Shown here in pieces: positions 1 to 8,048 of a DNA stretch of 17,195 nucleotides (position 1 is its first letter; each line of letters starts with the position of its first letter). Below the pieces are notes generated by a model. It ran no database searches. It was given only the letters and a program-made list of their open reading frames with translations, and was not told the origin of the DNA. Made by a program: the position numbers and the translations under genes. Source of the stretch: Thermoplasmata archaeon. GTDB taxonomy: Archaea > Thermoplasmatota > Thermoplasmata > Lutacidiplasmatales > UBA184. Location of the stretch: NCBI GenBank assembly GCA_030044475.1, contig JASHVP010000137.1:1-17195 (forward strand), read 5' to 3'.

Positions 1-2
1 CG

Positions 3-428
3 CACTGGAACCGGATCGCGGCGCTGGGCCAGACGTTGCTCGAACTCGAGCGGGTGGGCCCGGAGTACGCCCGGACAGTGGTCGCGAACGCGCGCGCCCT
101 CGGCGCCGCGCTCGCGGAACGCGGGCTGCCGCTGCTCGCGGAGGCCGAGGGATTCACGCGCTCCCACCAGATCCACATCGACCGGAGGCGCCTGCGAGCG
201 GCCGCGGACCTGGGCACCGGGGAGCTCGCCCGTCGGCTCGAGAAGCAACGCCTGCTCATCGACCTGGTCGGCCGGGTCGGAACGGCCGAGGCGGCCCGAC
301 TCGGCCTCGCGCCGGCCGACATGCCCCGCCTCGCCGACTTGCTCGTCCGGGGGGGCCTGCGGTCCGAGCGGATCGCGGACGAGGTTCGCGACTGGCGGCG
401 GACGTTCCGCGCGCTGCGGTACGCGTAG
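3..428 (+). CDS. glyA: Serine hydroxymethyltransferase-like PLP enzyme, C-terminal part (5' end outside window)
   Basis: The reading frame is open from base 3, so this is the last 141 residues of a gene that begins to the left. The visible part resembles the C-terminal domain of fold-type I PLP enzymes of the serine hydroxymethyltransferase family, which convert serine and a folate or pterin carrier to glycine and a one-carbon unit. Supporting signs are the HWNRIAALGQTLLE helix, the YARTVVANARALGAALAERGL segment, the T-R-S-H-Q-I-H-I-D strand, and a GRVGTAEAARLGLAPADM stretch that matches the usual 'lGT.e.tRlGm...em' region. The PLP lysine and active site lie outside the window, so the exact family cannot be proved; another archaeal PLP enzyme is possible. 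It ends 10 nt before the AK6-like gene and is probably in one transcript with the next two genes. Confidence 0.7.
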   Translation, partial: HWNRIAALGQTLLELERVGPEYARTVVANARALGAALAERGLPLLAEAEGFTRSHQIHIDRRRLRAAADLGTGELARRLEKQRLLIDLVGRVGTAEAARLGLAPADMPRLADLLVRGGLRSERIADEVRDWRRTFRALRYA

Positions 429-438
429 GGCGAGCCCG

Positions 439-1002
439 ATGCGCCGTCGGCCGGGCCGAAATCGTCGCCCCGTCGCGCTGACGGGGACCCCGGGCACCGG
501 CAAGAGCGCGGTGGCGGCCCGGCTCCGGGACCTCCGCACGGTCGAGGTCGACGCGCTGGCCGTCCGATGGGGCCTGGCCCGGGGGCCCGCCGGCCGCCGC
601 ACGGTCGACCTCCCCGCGATGGTGCGACGCGCCCGTCGTCCGGGGTCGCTGCGCGACGTCGACGTCGTCGTCGGGCACCTCGCGCACCTGCTGCCGCTCC
701 GGGACGTGGTCGTCCTGCGGTGCCGTCCGGACCAGCTCGGGCGACGGCTCCGGAGCGCCGCCCGCGGAACGGCGGCGGAGCGACGCGAGAACGCCCTCAG
801 CGAGGCGCTCGACGGGATCCTGCTCGAGGCGGTCGGGCGCGGCCGTCGCGTCGCCGAGGTCGATACGACCGATCGAACGGTCGCGGAGATCGCCCGCGAG
901 GTGCGACGCCGCCTCGCGCGACGGCGCGGGACCCGGCATGCCCGCGTCCGCTGGCTCTCGGACCGCCGGGTCACCGACCATCTTTTGGACCCACCGCGAT
1001 AG
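439..1002 (+). CDS. AK6/Fap7-like putative adenylate kinase
   Basis: This 187-residue P-loop kinase resembles the archaeal AK6 (Fap7/hCINAP) group, small NMP kinases with adenylate kinase and ATPase activity; in eukaryotes and studied archaea Fap7 works with ribosomal protein uS11 in small-subunit maturation. The Walker A motif GTPGTGKS is at residues 15-22. Later come the family-typical GHLAHLLPLRDVVVLRC segment, the arginine-rich LGRRLRS lid region, ENALSEALDGILLEA, and a VDTTDRTVAEI strand near the C-terminus. A basic extension of roughly 40 residues follows the core. The start is the ATG at 439, 10 nt after the preceding stop, and the next gene starts 9 nt after this stop, so an operon is likely. 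The family call is strong; the cellular role is inferred. Confidence 0.83.
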   Translation: MRRRPGRNRRPVALTGTPGTGKSAVAARLRDLRTVEVDALAVRWGLARGPAGRRTVDLPAMVRRARRPGSLRDVDVVVGHLAHLLPLRDVVVLRCRPDQLGRRLRSAARGTAAERRENALSEALDGILLEAVGRGRRVAEVDTTDRTVAEIAREVRRRLARRRGTRHARVRWLSDRRVTDHLLDPPR

Positions 1003-1011
1003 GGACCGCCG

Positions 1012-1674
1012 ATGGTCCTCGAGGGGTACCGGGCCCGGGTCGCCCCCTACGTCGCCCGGCTCTCCCGCCCGTTCCTCCGCTGGACCCCGAACGCGCTGAG
1101 CACCCTCGCCCTCTCGCTCGCGGTGGCGGCGGGCGGCGTCGCCGCGCTCGTCCGCTGGACGACCCCCTTCCTGTTCCTGGCCGTGGCGGGGCTCGTCTTC
1201 CTCTCGGGTCTCTTCGACGTGATCGACGGCCACGTGGCGCGGGCGACGGGCCGGGCGTCCGCCCGGGGCGACCTCCTCGACCACGTCTTCGACCGGTACG
1301 CCGACCTCGCGATCGTCGTCGGCCTCGCGGTCTCGGGCTACGCGGACCCGGTCCTCGCGCTGCTGGCGCTCGTGAGCCTGCTGCTGACGAGCTACATGGG
1401 GACGCAGGCCCAGGCCGTCGGCCAGGGTCGGCTCTACGGCGGGTTGCTGTCGCGGACCGACCGACTCCTCGTCCTCGCCCTGGCGACGTTCCTGGAGTTC
1501 GACTGGTCGCTCCCCTGGCCGTGGGCCCCCTCCCACCCGTGGGAACGGTTCGCCGCCTTCGGGGTCTCGTTCACCGTGCTGGACGTCGCCTTCGCCTACT
1601 TCGTCATCGCCGGCCAGTGGACCGCCGTCGCCCGGGCGATCCGGGTGTACCGGGCGCTGCCGCCGTCGTCGTAG
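1012..1674 (+). CDS. CDP-alcohol phosphatidyltransferase (archaeal phospholipid head-group enzyme)
   Basis: This 220-residue integral membrane protein carries the complete CDP-alcohol phosphatidyltransferase signature: D69-x2-D72-G73-x2-A76-R77-x8-G86-x3-D90-x3-D94. These aspartates bind the two metal ions and the CDP group. Several hydrophobic segments (about 30-48, 52-66, 97-125, 145-160 and 175-198) match the six-helix fold. In archaea these enzymes join CDP-archaeol to a polar alcohol; archaetidylinositol phosphate synthase and archaetidylserine or -glycerophosphate synthase are the main candidates, and the sequence alone does not decide between them. The ATG at 1012 follows the upstream stop by 9 nt with AGGGA in front. 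The last 71 bases overlap antisense with the 3' end of priL. Confidence 0.9.
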   Translation: MVLEGYRARVAPYVARLSRPFLRWTPNALSTLALSLAVAAGGVAALVRWTTPFLFLAVAGLVFLSGLFDVIDGHVARATGRASARGDLLDHVFDRYADLAIVVGLAVSGYADPVLALLALVSLLLTSYMGTQAQAVGQGRLYGGLLSRTDRLLVLALATFLEFDWSLPWPWAPSHPWERFAAFGVSFTVLDVAFAYFVIAGQWTAVARAIRVYRALPPSS

Positions 1675-2785
1675 CCGGGCCGCCCGAACGGTCGTCGCGC
1701 TCGGCCACGTCGCCGCCGCGCAGCCGGTAGTACTGCAAAGGGTGCCGGAGGAACTCCTGGTGGCAGAGTGGGTCGGGGCCGCGGTCGGCGGGCGGGCCGT
1801 CGGGGTCGCCGTCGCGGGCGCAAAGACCGTGGCTGCGCAACGTGTCGCACTCGGGGGGCTCGTAGCCCCGTCCGTCGTCGCGGTGCGTGATGTGCTCGAC
1901 CTGGTACCGGGTGATCGACTCGTCGAAGTCCGGGGCCCCCCGGTAGGCGTCGACGATCGTCTCGAAGTCGGCGCCCGCGCGATGCAGGAACGCCGCCAGC
2001 GCGAAGCGGCCGGAGTGCGAGAGGTTCTCCCCCTTCTGCAGCGTGCGCTGCATCTTGCGGATGCACGGCGGGAACGCCTCCGGACGGACCCGCCCGCCCC
2101 CGACCCCGGGCCGACCGACCGGGGCCGGGGTGCGGCGCGCGAGCTCCGCCAGCAGCTCGGCCTCCCCCGAGCGGACGAGGGCGACGACGTCCTCGGCCAG
2201 CGGCACGGGGACGGCGAGCCGGAGCCGGACCGCCTCCTGCAGGAGGCGGGCGGCGCGTTTCGGCGGCACCGTGACCCGTCCGGCCCGCAACTCCTGCCGG
2301 GCGAGGCGGTAGTCGGCCTCCCGGATTGGCACGGCCAGGCGGACGTACTCGAGGAGGGGAAGCTCGATCGACTCCCCGCGGACCTCGAGCGCGAACCCGA
2401 GCCGGTGCCCGACCTCGGCGAGCTCCTCGGCGGGCCCGGCGACGAGCCGCGCATGGTTCCGCTTCGACTCCGCGACCGCCCAGCGGCGGAGCGCGGCCCC
2501 CGAGGGAGCGGCCGCGAGGACGACCCGGGCGAAGAGGAAGGAGAGGAACCGCACGTCGGCGTCGGCGTGGGAGAGCTCCGTCAGCTCGACGGAGGCCCGG
2601 GGGTCGTCCGCCGCCGCGAGGGCCCGGGCCCGCCCGAGGGAGCGCGCCGACGCGTACGCCGGGTCCGCGAGGAGCCCGCGGAGCGAGACCGGCTCGGCGA
2701 GGAGCGCCTCGGCGCCCGGGAGGAACGGGTACGCCGCGAAGAGCGACCGCGCGTCTAGAGGAGTCGAGGCACGACGAACTGCCAT
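1604..2785 (-). CDS. priL: DNA primase large subunit PriL
   Basis: This 393-residue protein is the regulatory Fe-S subunit of the archaeal/eukaryotic replicative primase, which partners the catalytic subunit PriS in making RNA primers. The C-terminal domain has the four expected cluster cysteines: C241 (in PPCIRKM), C313 (PPECDT), C322 (HGLCARD) and C341 (DPLCHQEF). They are followed by the usual HPLQYYRLR segment. The N-terminal half (1-220) is the helical PriL body, starting with a typical LFAAYPFLPGAEALL stretch. Residues about 358-393 form a low-complexity tail rich in D, R, G, T, A and P, unlike the conserved core; it lies over the 3' end of the opposite lipid gene. The ATG at 2785 overlaps the end of the M50 gene by 31 nt, so the two are probably co-transcribed. 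PriS is not in the window. Confidence 0.92.
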   Translation of the reverse strand: MAVRRASTPLDARSLFAAYPFLPGAEALLAEPVSLRGLLADPAYASARSLGRARALAAADDPRASVELTELSHADADVRFLSFLFARVVLAAAPSGAALRRWAVAESKRNHARLVAGPAEELAEVGHRLGFALEVRGESIELPLLEYVRLAVPIREADYRLARQELRAGRVTVPPKRAARLLQEAVRLRLAVPVPLAEDVVALVRSGEAELLAELARRTPAPVGRPGVGGGRVRPEAFPPCIRKMQRTLQKGENLSHSGRFALAAFLHRAGADFETIVDAYRGAPDFDESITRYQVEHITHRDDGRGYEPPECDTLRSHGLCARDGDPDGPPADRGPDPLCHQEFLRHPLQYYRLRGGDVAERDDRSGGPATTTAAAPGTPGSPGRRRSTGRR

Positions 2786-4092
2786 AGGAGGAGGAGCAGG
2801 ACGATCAGGGACGAGAAGGCGACCGCCCGGCCGGCGAACGCGTCGACCTTCGCCTCCGACCAGCCGCGCTTGAAGCGGGCCGCGAGGGTCGCCGCGTAGT
2901 CGCGGAAGAGGAGCCCGCCGTCGAGCGGCACGAGCGGGAGGGCGTTCGAGATGCCGAGCAGGAGGTTCATCCACGCGAGCCAGTACAGCACGTTCGCCCC
3001 GACCCAGAACGTGGTCGGGTTCGTCCCCGCGAACGCGCCTCCGAGGTGAAAGTACGACATCGTCGAGCCGCTCACCGGCTCGAGCGAGGCGAGCGGGAGG
3101 ACGATCCAGTCGATCGACCCGATGAGCGGCCCGGACGAACTCCCGAGCGGCCAGACGAGCGTCTGCTTGATCTCGGCGGGGGTGAGCGAGTCGACGGCGA
3201 CGCCGAGGAACCCCCGGTCCTGGACGGTCGGGCTCGTCGCGAGCGTCACGTTCGTGGTGACGATCCGACCGAGACCGACCGAGTAGTAGGCGAGGGAGAC
3301 GCGCTCGCCGGGCGTGGTGTTGGCGAGCGCGGCCTCGAAGGTGGCGAGGGTCGGCGTCGCGGTGCCGTTCACCGCGGTGATGATGTCGCCCGGGGCGAGG
3401 CTCAGGTTGGCCGCCGGCGTGTTCGACTCGACCGCGGCGATCCCGACCCCGTTCGCGTTCGGTACGACGGCGCCGGCGATCAGACCCGACAGCGCGGCGA
3501 AGAACACGATCGTGAGGACGAAGTTGGCGAGGACGCCCGCGGCGGCGACGCGGTCGCGCTGGCGGCGGGGCGCGGCCGTCATGTCGGCGTCGTCCTGCTC
3601 GACGAAGGCGCCGACCGGAACGACGCACCAGAGGATGCCGAGGCTCTTCACGCCGATCTTCTGCGAGCGAGCGACGATGCCGTGCCAGAGCTCGTGGACG
3701 ACGATCCCGACGACCAGCGCCACGATCCCGTACCCGAGCGGGATGATCGGGTTGATCCCGGGCAGCGCGAGCGCCTCCTGGGCGCTCGGAGCCTCCGCCG
3801 GCGTGAGGCGGAACGAGACGATCGCCCCGAAGACGAGGAGCAGCAGGATCGTCCCCATCGCGACGATCGACAGCGCGATGCCGACGTCCGCCGCGACGGT
3901 CCAGAACCGGCGGAAGCGGCCCCAGCGTTCGAGGGCCGACCGGCCCCGCTGGGTCTTGATCATCAGGGCGGGGCCGAACAGCGTGAACGTCTTGTCCGGT
4001 CCGATCCGTCCCGACCGGTAGAGCCAGAGCACGAGGGCCGCGTAGACGACGACCACGAGAACGGCGATCTCGTACCCCAAGTACGGGTCCAC
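2755..4092 (-). CDS. Site-2-type intramembrane metalloprotease (M50 family) with PDZ domain
   Basis: This polytopic membrane protein is a zinc metalloprotease of the M50 (S2P/RseP) family, which cuts substrates within the membrane, often in signalling or membrane quality control. Numbering from the GTG at 4092 (445 residues), HELWH at 133-137 is the zinc-binding HExxH motif in a hydrophobic helix. GVLANFVLT follows about 50 residues on, and PLDGG with D391 supplies the third zinc ligand. Residues about 219-284 form a PDZ-like domain (APGDIITAVNG), as in RseP-type members. Transmembrane stretches lie near 10-25, 72-92, 121-135, 185-208, 365-385 and 425-442. A GTG at 4110 would add six residues, but the TATA-like box at 4122-4128 is too close to it and fits 4092 better. 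It is divergent from the S53 protease gene and overlaps priL downstream. Confidence 0.9.
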   Translation of the reverse strand: MDPYLGYEIAVLVVVVYAALVLWLYRSGRIGPDKTFTLFGPALMIKTQRGRSALERWGRFRRFWTVAADVGIALSIVAMGTILLLLVFGAIVSFRLTPAEAPSAQEALALPGINPIIPLGYGIVALVVGIVVHELWHGIVARSQKIGVKSLGILWCVVPVGAFVEQDDADMTAAPRRQRDRVAAAGVLANFVLTIVFFAALSGLIAGAVVPNANGVGIAAVESNTPAANLSLAPGDIITAVNGTATPTLATFEAALANTTPGERVSLAYYSVGLGRIVTTNVTLATSPTVQDRGFLGVAVDSLTPAEIKQTLVWPLGSSSGPLIGSIDWIVLPLASLEPVSGSTMSYFHLGGAFAGTNPTTFWVGANVLYWLAWMNLLLGISNALPLVPLDGGLLFRDYAATLAARFKRGWSEAKVDAFAGRAVAFSSLIVLLLLLWQFVVPRLL

Positions 4093-4121
4093 GGTGGTTC
4101 GACGCCGCACGCCGGGCCCGG

Positions 4122-4128
4122 GTTATGA
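4122..4128 (-). promoter_or_regulatory. TATA-like box for the M50-priL operon
   Basis: On the minus strand this reads TCATAAC, an AT-rich island in a GC-rich intergenic region. Its centre is about 33 nt before the GTG at 4092, which predicts transcription starting about 8 nt ahead of that codon. It is only 15 nt from the GTG at 4110, too close for that start. Assigned by pattern and spacing only. Confidence 0.42.
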
Positions 4129-4150
4129 GGTCTCGCGACCGGGTAAGACG

Positions 4151-4156
4151 GATATG
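4151..4156 (+). promoter_or_regulatory. Possible TATA-like box for the S53 protease gene
   Basis: GATATG lies about 38 nt before the GTG at 4191. Transcription about 25 nt downstream would give a leader of roughly 13 nt containing the purine-rich GAGGGA at 4180-4185. The match to an archaeal TATA box is weak; the nearby GGTTATGAG at 4121-4129 is an alternative giving a longer leader. Confidence 0.3.
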
Positions 4157-4179
4157 GGGTGGGCGGGGTGTCTTTCGGC

Positions 4180-4185
4180 GAGGGA
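4180..4185 (+). promoter_or_regulatory. Shine-Dalgarno-like site of the S53 protease gene
   Basis: GAGGGA lies 5 nt before the GTG at 4191 and partly matches the complement of the 16S 3' end seen at the right edge of this window. It supports starting the protease at 4191, directly ahead of the signal peptide, instead of at upstream in-frame codons. Confidence 0.4.
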
Positions 4186-4190
4186 AGCGC

Positions 4191-7100
4191 GTGCGGACGC
4201 GGGGGTCGGTCGTCGGAGCCGCCGCGCTCGTCGTCGTCCTCCTCGTGAGCAGTTCGGGGTCGTCGGTCGCCGGGCCGACCTCCTCTCCCGGACCGATCGG
4301 GGCGTCGGTTTCGGCCCCGTCGGGGAACCCCGCGCCGTCCGGCGACTCGAGTGAGGTCGTTGTCGCGCCGGCGATCTCCGTCTCCGGAGGTGACGTCGAA
4401 GTGGGGCCGGTCCCCTCGGCCACGTCGATGAGCGTCGCGGTCGGGATCGCGCCGTCGGACCCGTCCGGCCTCGCCGCGTACGCCACCGCGGTGTCGACCC
4501 CGGGAACCCCTCTGTACGGACACTACCTGACCGCGGGCGCCCTCACGTCGCGCTACGGGCCGACGGCGTCGACCGTCGCGGGAGCCGAGCGGTACTTCCG
4601 GTCGTACGGTCTCCACGCGTCGGCGAACTCGGACGGGCTGCTGCTCTCCGTCGTGGGTTCCGCAGCGGCCCTCGGGGCCGCCTTCTCCACGACCTTCGCC
4701 GAGTACCGCTCGACGACCGGCCGGGAGTTCGTGAGCCACCCCACCCCCGCGGTCCTTCCCGCGATCGCGCCATGGTCGGGCGCGTACGGCCTCGGCAACG
4801 TGACCCCCCTCGTGCCGGCGATCGGGTCGGTCGCGCCGGCGACTTCGACCCCGGGACCCGCGACCGGCTGCGTGGGACAGACCGACCTGTACTCGCCCTG
4901 CCAGATCGCCACGGCGTACGACGAGGCGTCGCTGCTGTCCGCCGGCACCAACGGGACGGGTCGGACGATCGCCGTCGTCGACGCCTACTCGGCGGGAGAG
5001 CCGCAGGGACAGCTCGCCTCGGACCTGGTACGATTCGACTCGGCGTACGACCTGCCGACCGGGTCGGTCCAGTTCGCGTACCCCGTGCCGACCACCGCGG
5101 ACCTGAACGCGTCGGGGACCAACTCCGCGTGGACCACGGAGGAGGCGCTCGACCTCGAGTGGGCCCACGCGAGCGCGCCCGGCGCCGACCTGATCATGAC
5201 GTTCTCGCCGAACAGCGGCGCAGGCCTCTACGAGGCCGTCGACTGGCTGGTCGCGAACGATGCGGCGAACGTCATCTCGATGAGTTGGGGCGAACCCGAC
5301 TCCGGGGTCTACAACTCCTATTCGGGGCCGTGCGCCTCGGAGTGCAACGCGTCGACCGACGGTTCGTACGCCGTCCTGGCCCCGGTGCTCGAGCTCGCGG
5401 CGGCCGAGGGGATCTCCGTCTTCGCCGCGAGCGGGGACTGCGGCGCCGCCGACGGGACCTCGGGCGTCGCGACGAACTTCCCGGCGTCCGACCCGTATGT
5501 CGTCGGGGTCGGGGGGACGGAGCTGACCGCGTCGTCGAACGGGACGTACGAGGACGAGATCGCCTGGTCCGGGAACGCGACCGGAGCCGTCTCCCCGGGG
5601 TGCCAGAACCAGGGCGGGTCCGGCGGAGGGTACGCGCCGTTCCCGCGGCCGTGGTGGCAGGTCGGGCTCGCCGCGGGGTCGTCGCACCGCGGCGTGCCGG
5701 ACGTCGCGCTCGACGCCGGGGTCCCGGTGGTCATCTACCAGGCCGGCTCGCTCGAGGCGGTCGAGGGAACGAGCGTCGCGACCCCGATCTGGGCGGGGTT
5801 CGCGGCCGTCGCCGACCAGGCGGTCGGTGCGTCGCTCGGGTTCCTCGACCCTCGCCTCTACGCGATCTCGATCGGCCCCGAGTACGACCGGGACTTCCAC
5901 GACATCGACGTCGGCTCGAACGGGTACTCCGCCGGGACCGGCTGGGACCCCGTGACCGGGCTCGGCACCCCGATCGTCGCCGAGCTCGTCGCCAACCTCA
6001 CCGCCGCGTCCCTCCCGGTGAACGGGCCCGGCGCGACCGTCTTCGCTTCGCCCCGGTTCGGGCCGGCCCCGCTCACCGTCCGGTTCTCCCTCACGACCCC
6101 GACCAACGGCAGCTACCCCCTCGAAGGCGTGGCGTTCGGCGACGGGAACGCGTCGTTCGCCCCGAACGGCACCGTGTCGCACACCTACGGGGCCCCGGGG
6201 GTCTACGCGGCGCAGTCGTACGTGATGGACGCCGGCGGAAACCTCTCCGTGTCTTCCCCCGTGGTGGTCGTCGTCGGCGGGGGCGGCCCCCTCTCGGTCG
6301 GGCTTTCGAGCAACGCCACGAGCGTCCCGGCGGGAGGTTCCGTCACGTTCTCGGCGGCGGTCTCGGGGGGCGTCGCGCCGTACTCCTACAGGTACTGGTT
6401 CGGCGACGGGACGTTCCAGAACTCGACCTCCGATGAGGTCGTGCACACGTTTCGGGCCGCGGGAGGGTTCTGCGCGAGCGTGGTCGTCACCGACTCCGCG
6501 GTCCCGCCGGACGGGGGCGCGAGCTCTCGCATCGCGATCTCGGTCGGCGGGGCGACCGCCCCGGCCTGCGGGAACGACGTCGCCGCGATCACCGTCATCC
6601 CGACCCCGCAGTCCGGCCCGTGGGATGCGCCGGCCGACCTTCCCGACCTGTTCGCCGTCGCGGGCGGAGCGGCGGGCCCCGACGGGGTCGGGGTCGGGCT
6701 CACGTACACGTCGAGCGACCCGTACGTCACCGCCTGCGACTGCGCGATCTTCCGGTCCGCCGGGACGTATTCGGTCCACGTCCTCGTCTCCGACGCGGTG
6801 AACTCGTTCGCGTACGCCGAGACGAACGTCACGATCTCGGCCGCCCTCTCCGGAACGTTCACGGCCAGCGCGCTGTTCGGGCCGGCCCCGCTCACGGTCA
6901 CGTTCGCCGCCTCGGTGAGCGGGGGCGTCGACGCCACGGCCGCGGCGACCCAATGGGAGTTCGGGAACGGTCAGGGAGCCGTCGGCGCCCAGGTCAGCGC
7001 GACGTACGCCAGCGCCGGCGCGTACCTCGCCGCCGGACGCGTGGGCGACGGGGCGCACGGGAACGCGAGCGAAGCGTTCCTGATCGACGTCGCGCCGACC

Positions 7101-8048
7101 ACGGGGCCGGCGCCGCTCGGGGTCGTCGGGACGATTGCCCCGGCGACGCACCTCCTCGCCGGGTCGACCGTCGCGTTCGCGGGTCGGGCGGTCGGGAACG
7201 GCTCGGTCGGCGCCGGGGCCCCGGTCTGGCAGGTCGACAGCGGTTCGCTCGTGTTCGCGCCGGCGTTCAACCGGACGTACTTCGGACCGCCGACGGCCGC
7301 CGACTGGCTGAACGGCACGGTCTCCGTGGGCGGCGCCAGCGGACCGGTCGTCCCGTTTGCCCTCCCGGCCTTCGTCGCGACGCTGCCCGACGGGGAGGTC
7401 CTCCGGTCCTCCGCGCTGACGTTGACCGACGCGGTGTCGCCCCTCGCCGGCGTCGCCCCGGCGGTGGTGGACGCGTCCGCCAACGCCACCGGCCCGGGCG
7501 GCACCGCGGTCGCGTGGTCGTGGGGCGACGGGACCCAGACGAACGGAACGCCGGCCGCGCACGTGTACGAAGCGAACGGGAGCTTCCTCGTCACCGTCCG
7601 CGCTTCGGACCCGTGGGGGGACGTCGCGTTCGACGCCTGGGGGGTGGCGATCGGCGCCGCGCTGACGGCCGCCGGGGGCCCGAACGTCGGGGGGGGGATC
7701 GCCCCGCTCACGGTCGTCTTCTCCGCGGTGCCGGCCGGCGGCTCCGGACCGCCGTACACGCTCGCGTGGACGTTCGGCGACGGGACGAACGGGACCGGCA
7801 GTCCGGTCGACCACACGTACGACGCGACCGGTCTCTACGGCGTCGTCCTGACGGTCACCGACTCCCAGGGGCACGTGACGACCCGCACGTGGCGGATCAC
7901 CGTGCTCGCCGTGCCCACCGGCTCGTTCCCGGTCGTGGTCGTCGTCGGCATCGGGGTCGCCGCGGTCGCGGTCGGCGTAGCGCTCGCGCTCCTCCTCGGC
8001 CGCCGTCCCCGCTCCCCGGGGGGTCCCGGGGCGCCCCTCAGCCCTTGA
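4191..8048 (+). CDS. Secreted, membrane-anchored S53 (sedolisin/kumamolisin-type) protease with PKD-like repeats
   Basis: This 1285-residue protein is a serine-carboxyl protease of family S53, whose known members are acid-active. From the GTG at 4191 it has a signal peptide (basic MRTRG, then a hydrophobic core at about 7-19). Next is a pro-domain (about 50-215) with the pro-kumamolisin-like features PLYGHYLTAGALTSRYGP and VVGSAAALGAAFSTTFAEY. The catalytic domain (about 226-612) contains E317 and D321 in the ExxxD motif, oxyanion D416 in SGDCG, nucleophile S528 in GTSVATP, and a terminal calcium site (DIDVGSNGYSAGTGWDPVTGLGTP region). PKD-like modules follow at about 613-695, 700-785, 795-883 (divergent, cysteine-bearing), 887-972, 1080-1155 and 1158-1242. 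A transmembrane helix (about 1247-1270) and a basic tail anchor it. Many N-x-S/T sites suggest an extracellular glycoprotein. Start codons upstream, as far as 4125, would add a basic leader with no support. Confidence 0.93.
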   Translation: MRTRGSVVGAAALVVVLLVSSSGSSVAGPTSSPGPIGASVSAPSGNPAPSGDSSEVVVAPAISVSGGDVEVGPVPSATSMSVAVGIAPSDPSGLAAYATAVSTPGTPLYGHYLTAGALTSRYGPTASTVAGAERYFRSYGLHASANSDGLLLSVVGSAAALGAAFSTTFAEYRSTTGREFVSHPTPAVLPAIAPWSGAYGLGNVTPLVPAIGSVAPATSTPGPATGCVGQTDLYSPCQIATAYDEASLLSAGTNGTGRTIAVVDAYSAGEPQGQLASDLVRFDSAYDLPTGSVQFAYPVPTTADLNASGTNSAWTTEEALDLEWAHASAPGADLIMTFSPNSGAGLYEAVDWLVANDAANVISMSWGEPDSGVYNSYSGPCASECNASTDGSYAVLAPVLELAAAEGISVFAASGDCGAADGTSGVATNFPASDPYVVGVGGTELTASSNGTYEDEIAWSGNATGAVSPGCQNQGGSGGGYAPFPRPWWQVGLAAGSSHRGVPDVALDAGVPVVIYQAGSLEAVEGTSVATPIWAGFAAVADQAVGASLGFLDPRLYAISIGPEYDRDFHDIDVGSNGYSAGTGWDPVTGLGTPIVAELVANLTAASLPVNGPGATVFASPRFGPAPLTVRFSLTTPTNGSYPLEGVAFGDGNASFAPNGTVSHTYGAPGVYAAQSYVMDAGGNLSVSSPVVVVVGGGGPLSVGLSSNATSVPAGGSVTFSAAVSGGVAPYSYRYWFGDGTFQNSTSDEVVHTFRAAGGFCASVVVTDSAVPPDGGASSRIAISVGGATAPACGNDVAAITVIPTPQSGPWDAPADLPDLFAVAGGAAGPDGVGVGLTYTSSDPYVTACDCAIFRSAGTYSVHVLVSDAVNSFAYAETNVTISAALSGTFTASALFGPAPLTVTFAASVSGGVDATAAATQWEFGNGQGAVGAQVSATYASAGAYLAAGRVGDGAHGNASEAFLIDVAPTTGPAPLGVVGTIAPATHLLAGSTVAFAGRAVGNGSVGAGAPVWQVDSGSLVFAPAFNRTYFGPPTAADWLNGTVSVGGASGPVVPFALPAFVATLPDGEVLRSSALTLTDAVSPLAGVAPAVVDASANATGPGGTAVAWSWGDGTQTNGTPAAHVYEANGSFLVTVRASDPWGDVAFDAWGVAIGAALTAAGGPNVGGGIAPLTVVFSAVPAGGSGPPYTLAWTFGDGTNGTGSPVDHTYDATGLYGVVLTVTDSQGHVTTRTWRITVLAVPTGSFPVVVVVGIGVAAVAVGVALALLLGRRPRSPGGPGAPLSP

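Noticed and set aside
641..672. CGACGTCGTCG-type microrepeats in the AK6 gene
   Set aside because: They encode an ordinary Asp/Val strand; such runs are expected in GC-rich coding DNA.
256..2454. 732-codon minus-strand frame across the AK6 and lipid genes
   Set aside because: It has no family features, is serine/arginine-rich, and conflicts with three well-supported genes.
2786..4486. Upstream extension of the priL frame to a 960-codon protein
   Set aside because: The extension is antisense/out-of-frame shadow of the M50 gene and S53 start, rich in Arg and Pro; the PriL homology begins at the ATG at 2785.
3963..7874. 1303-codon open frame on the minus strand opposite the S53 gene
   Set aside because: It is an Arg/Gly/Asp/Pro-rich shadow of a high-GC gene with no recognisable motif, while the plus strand has a complete S53 catalytic set.
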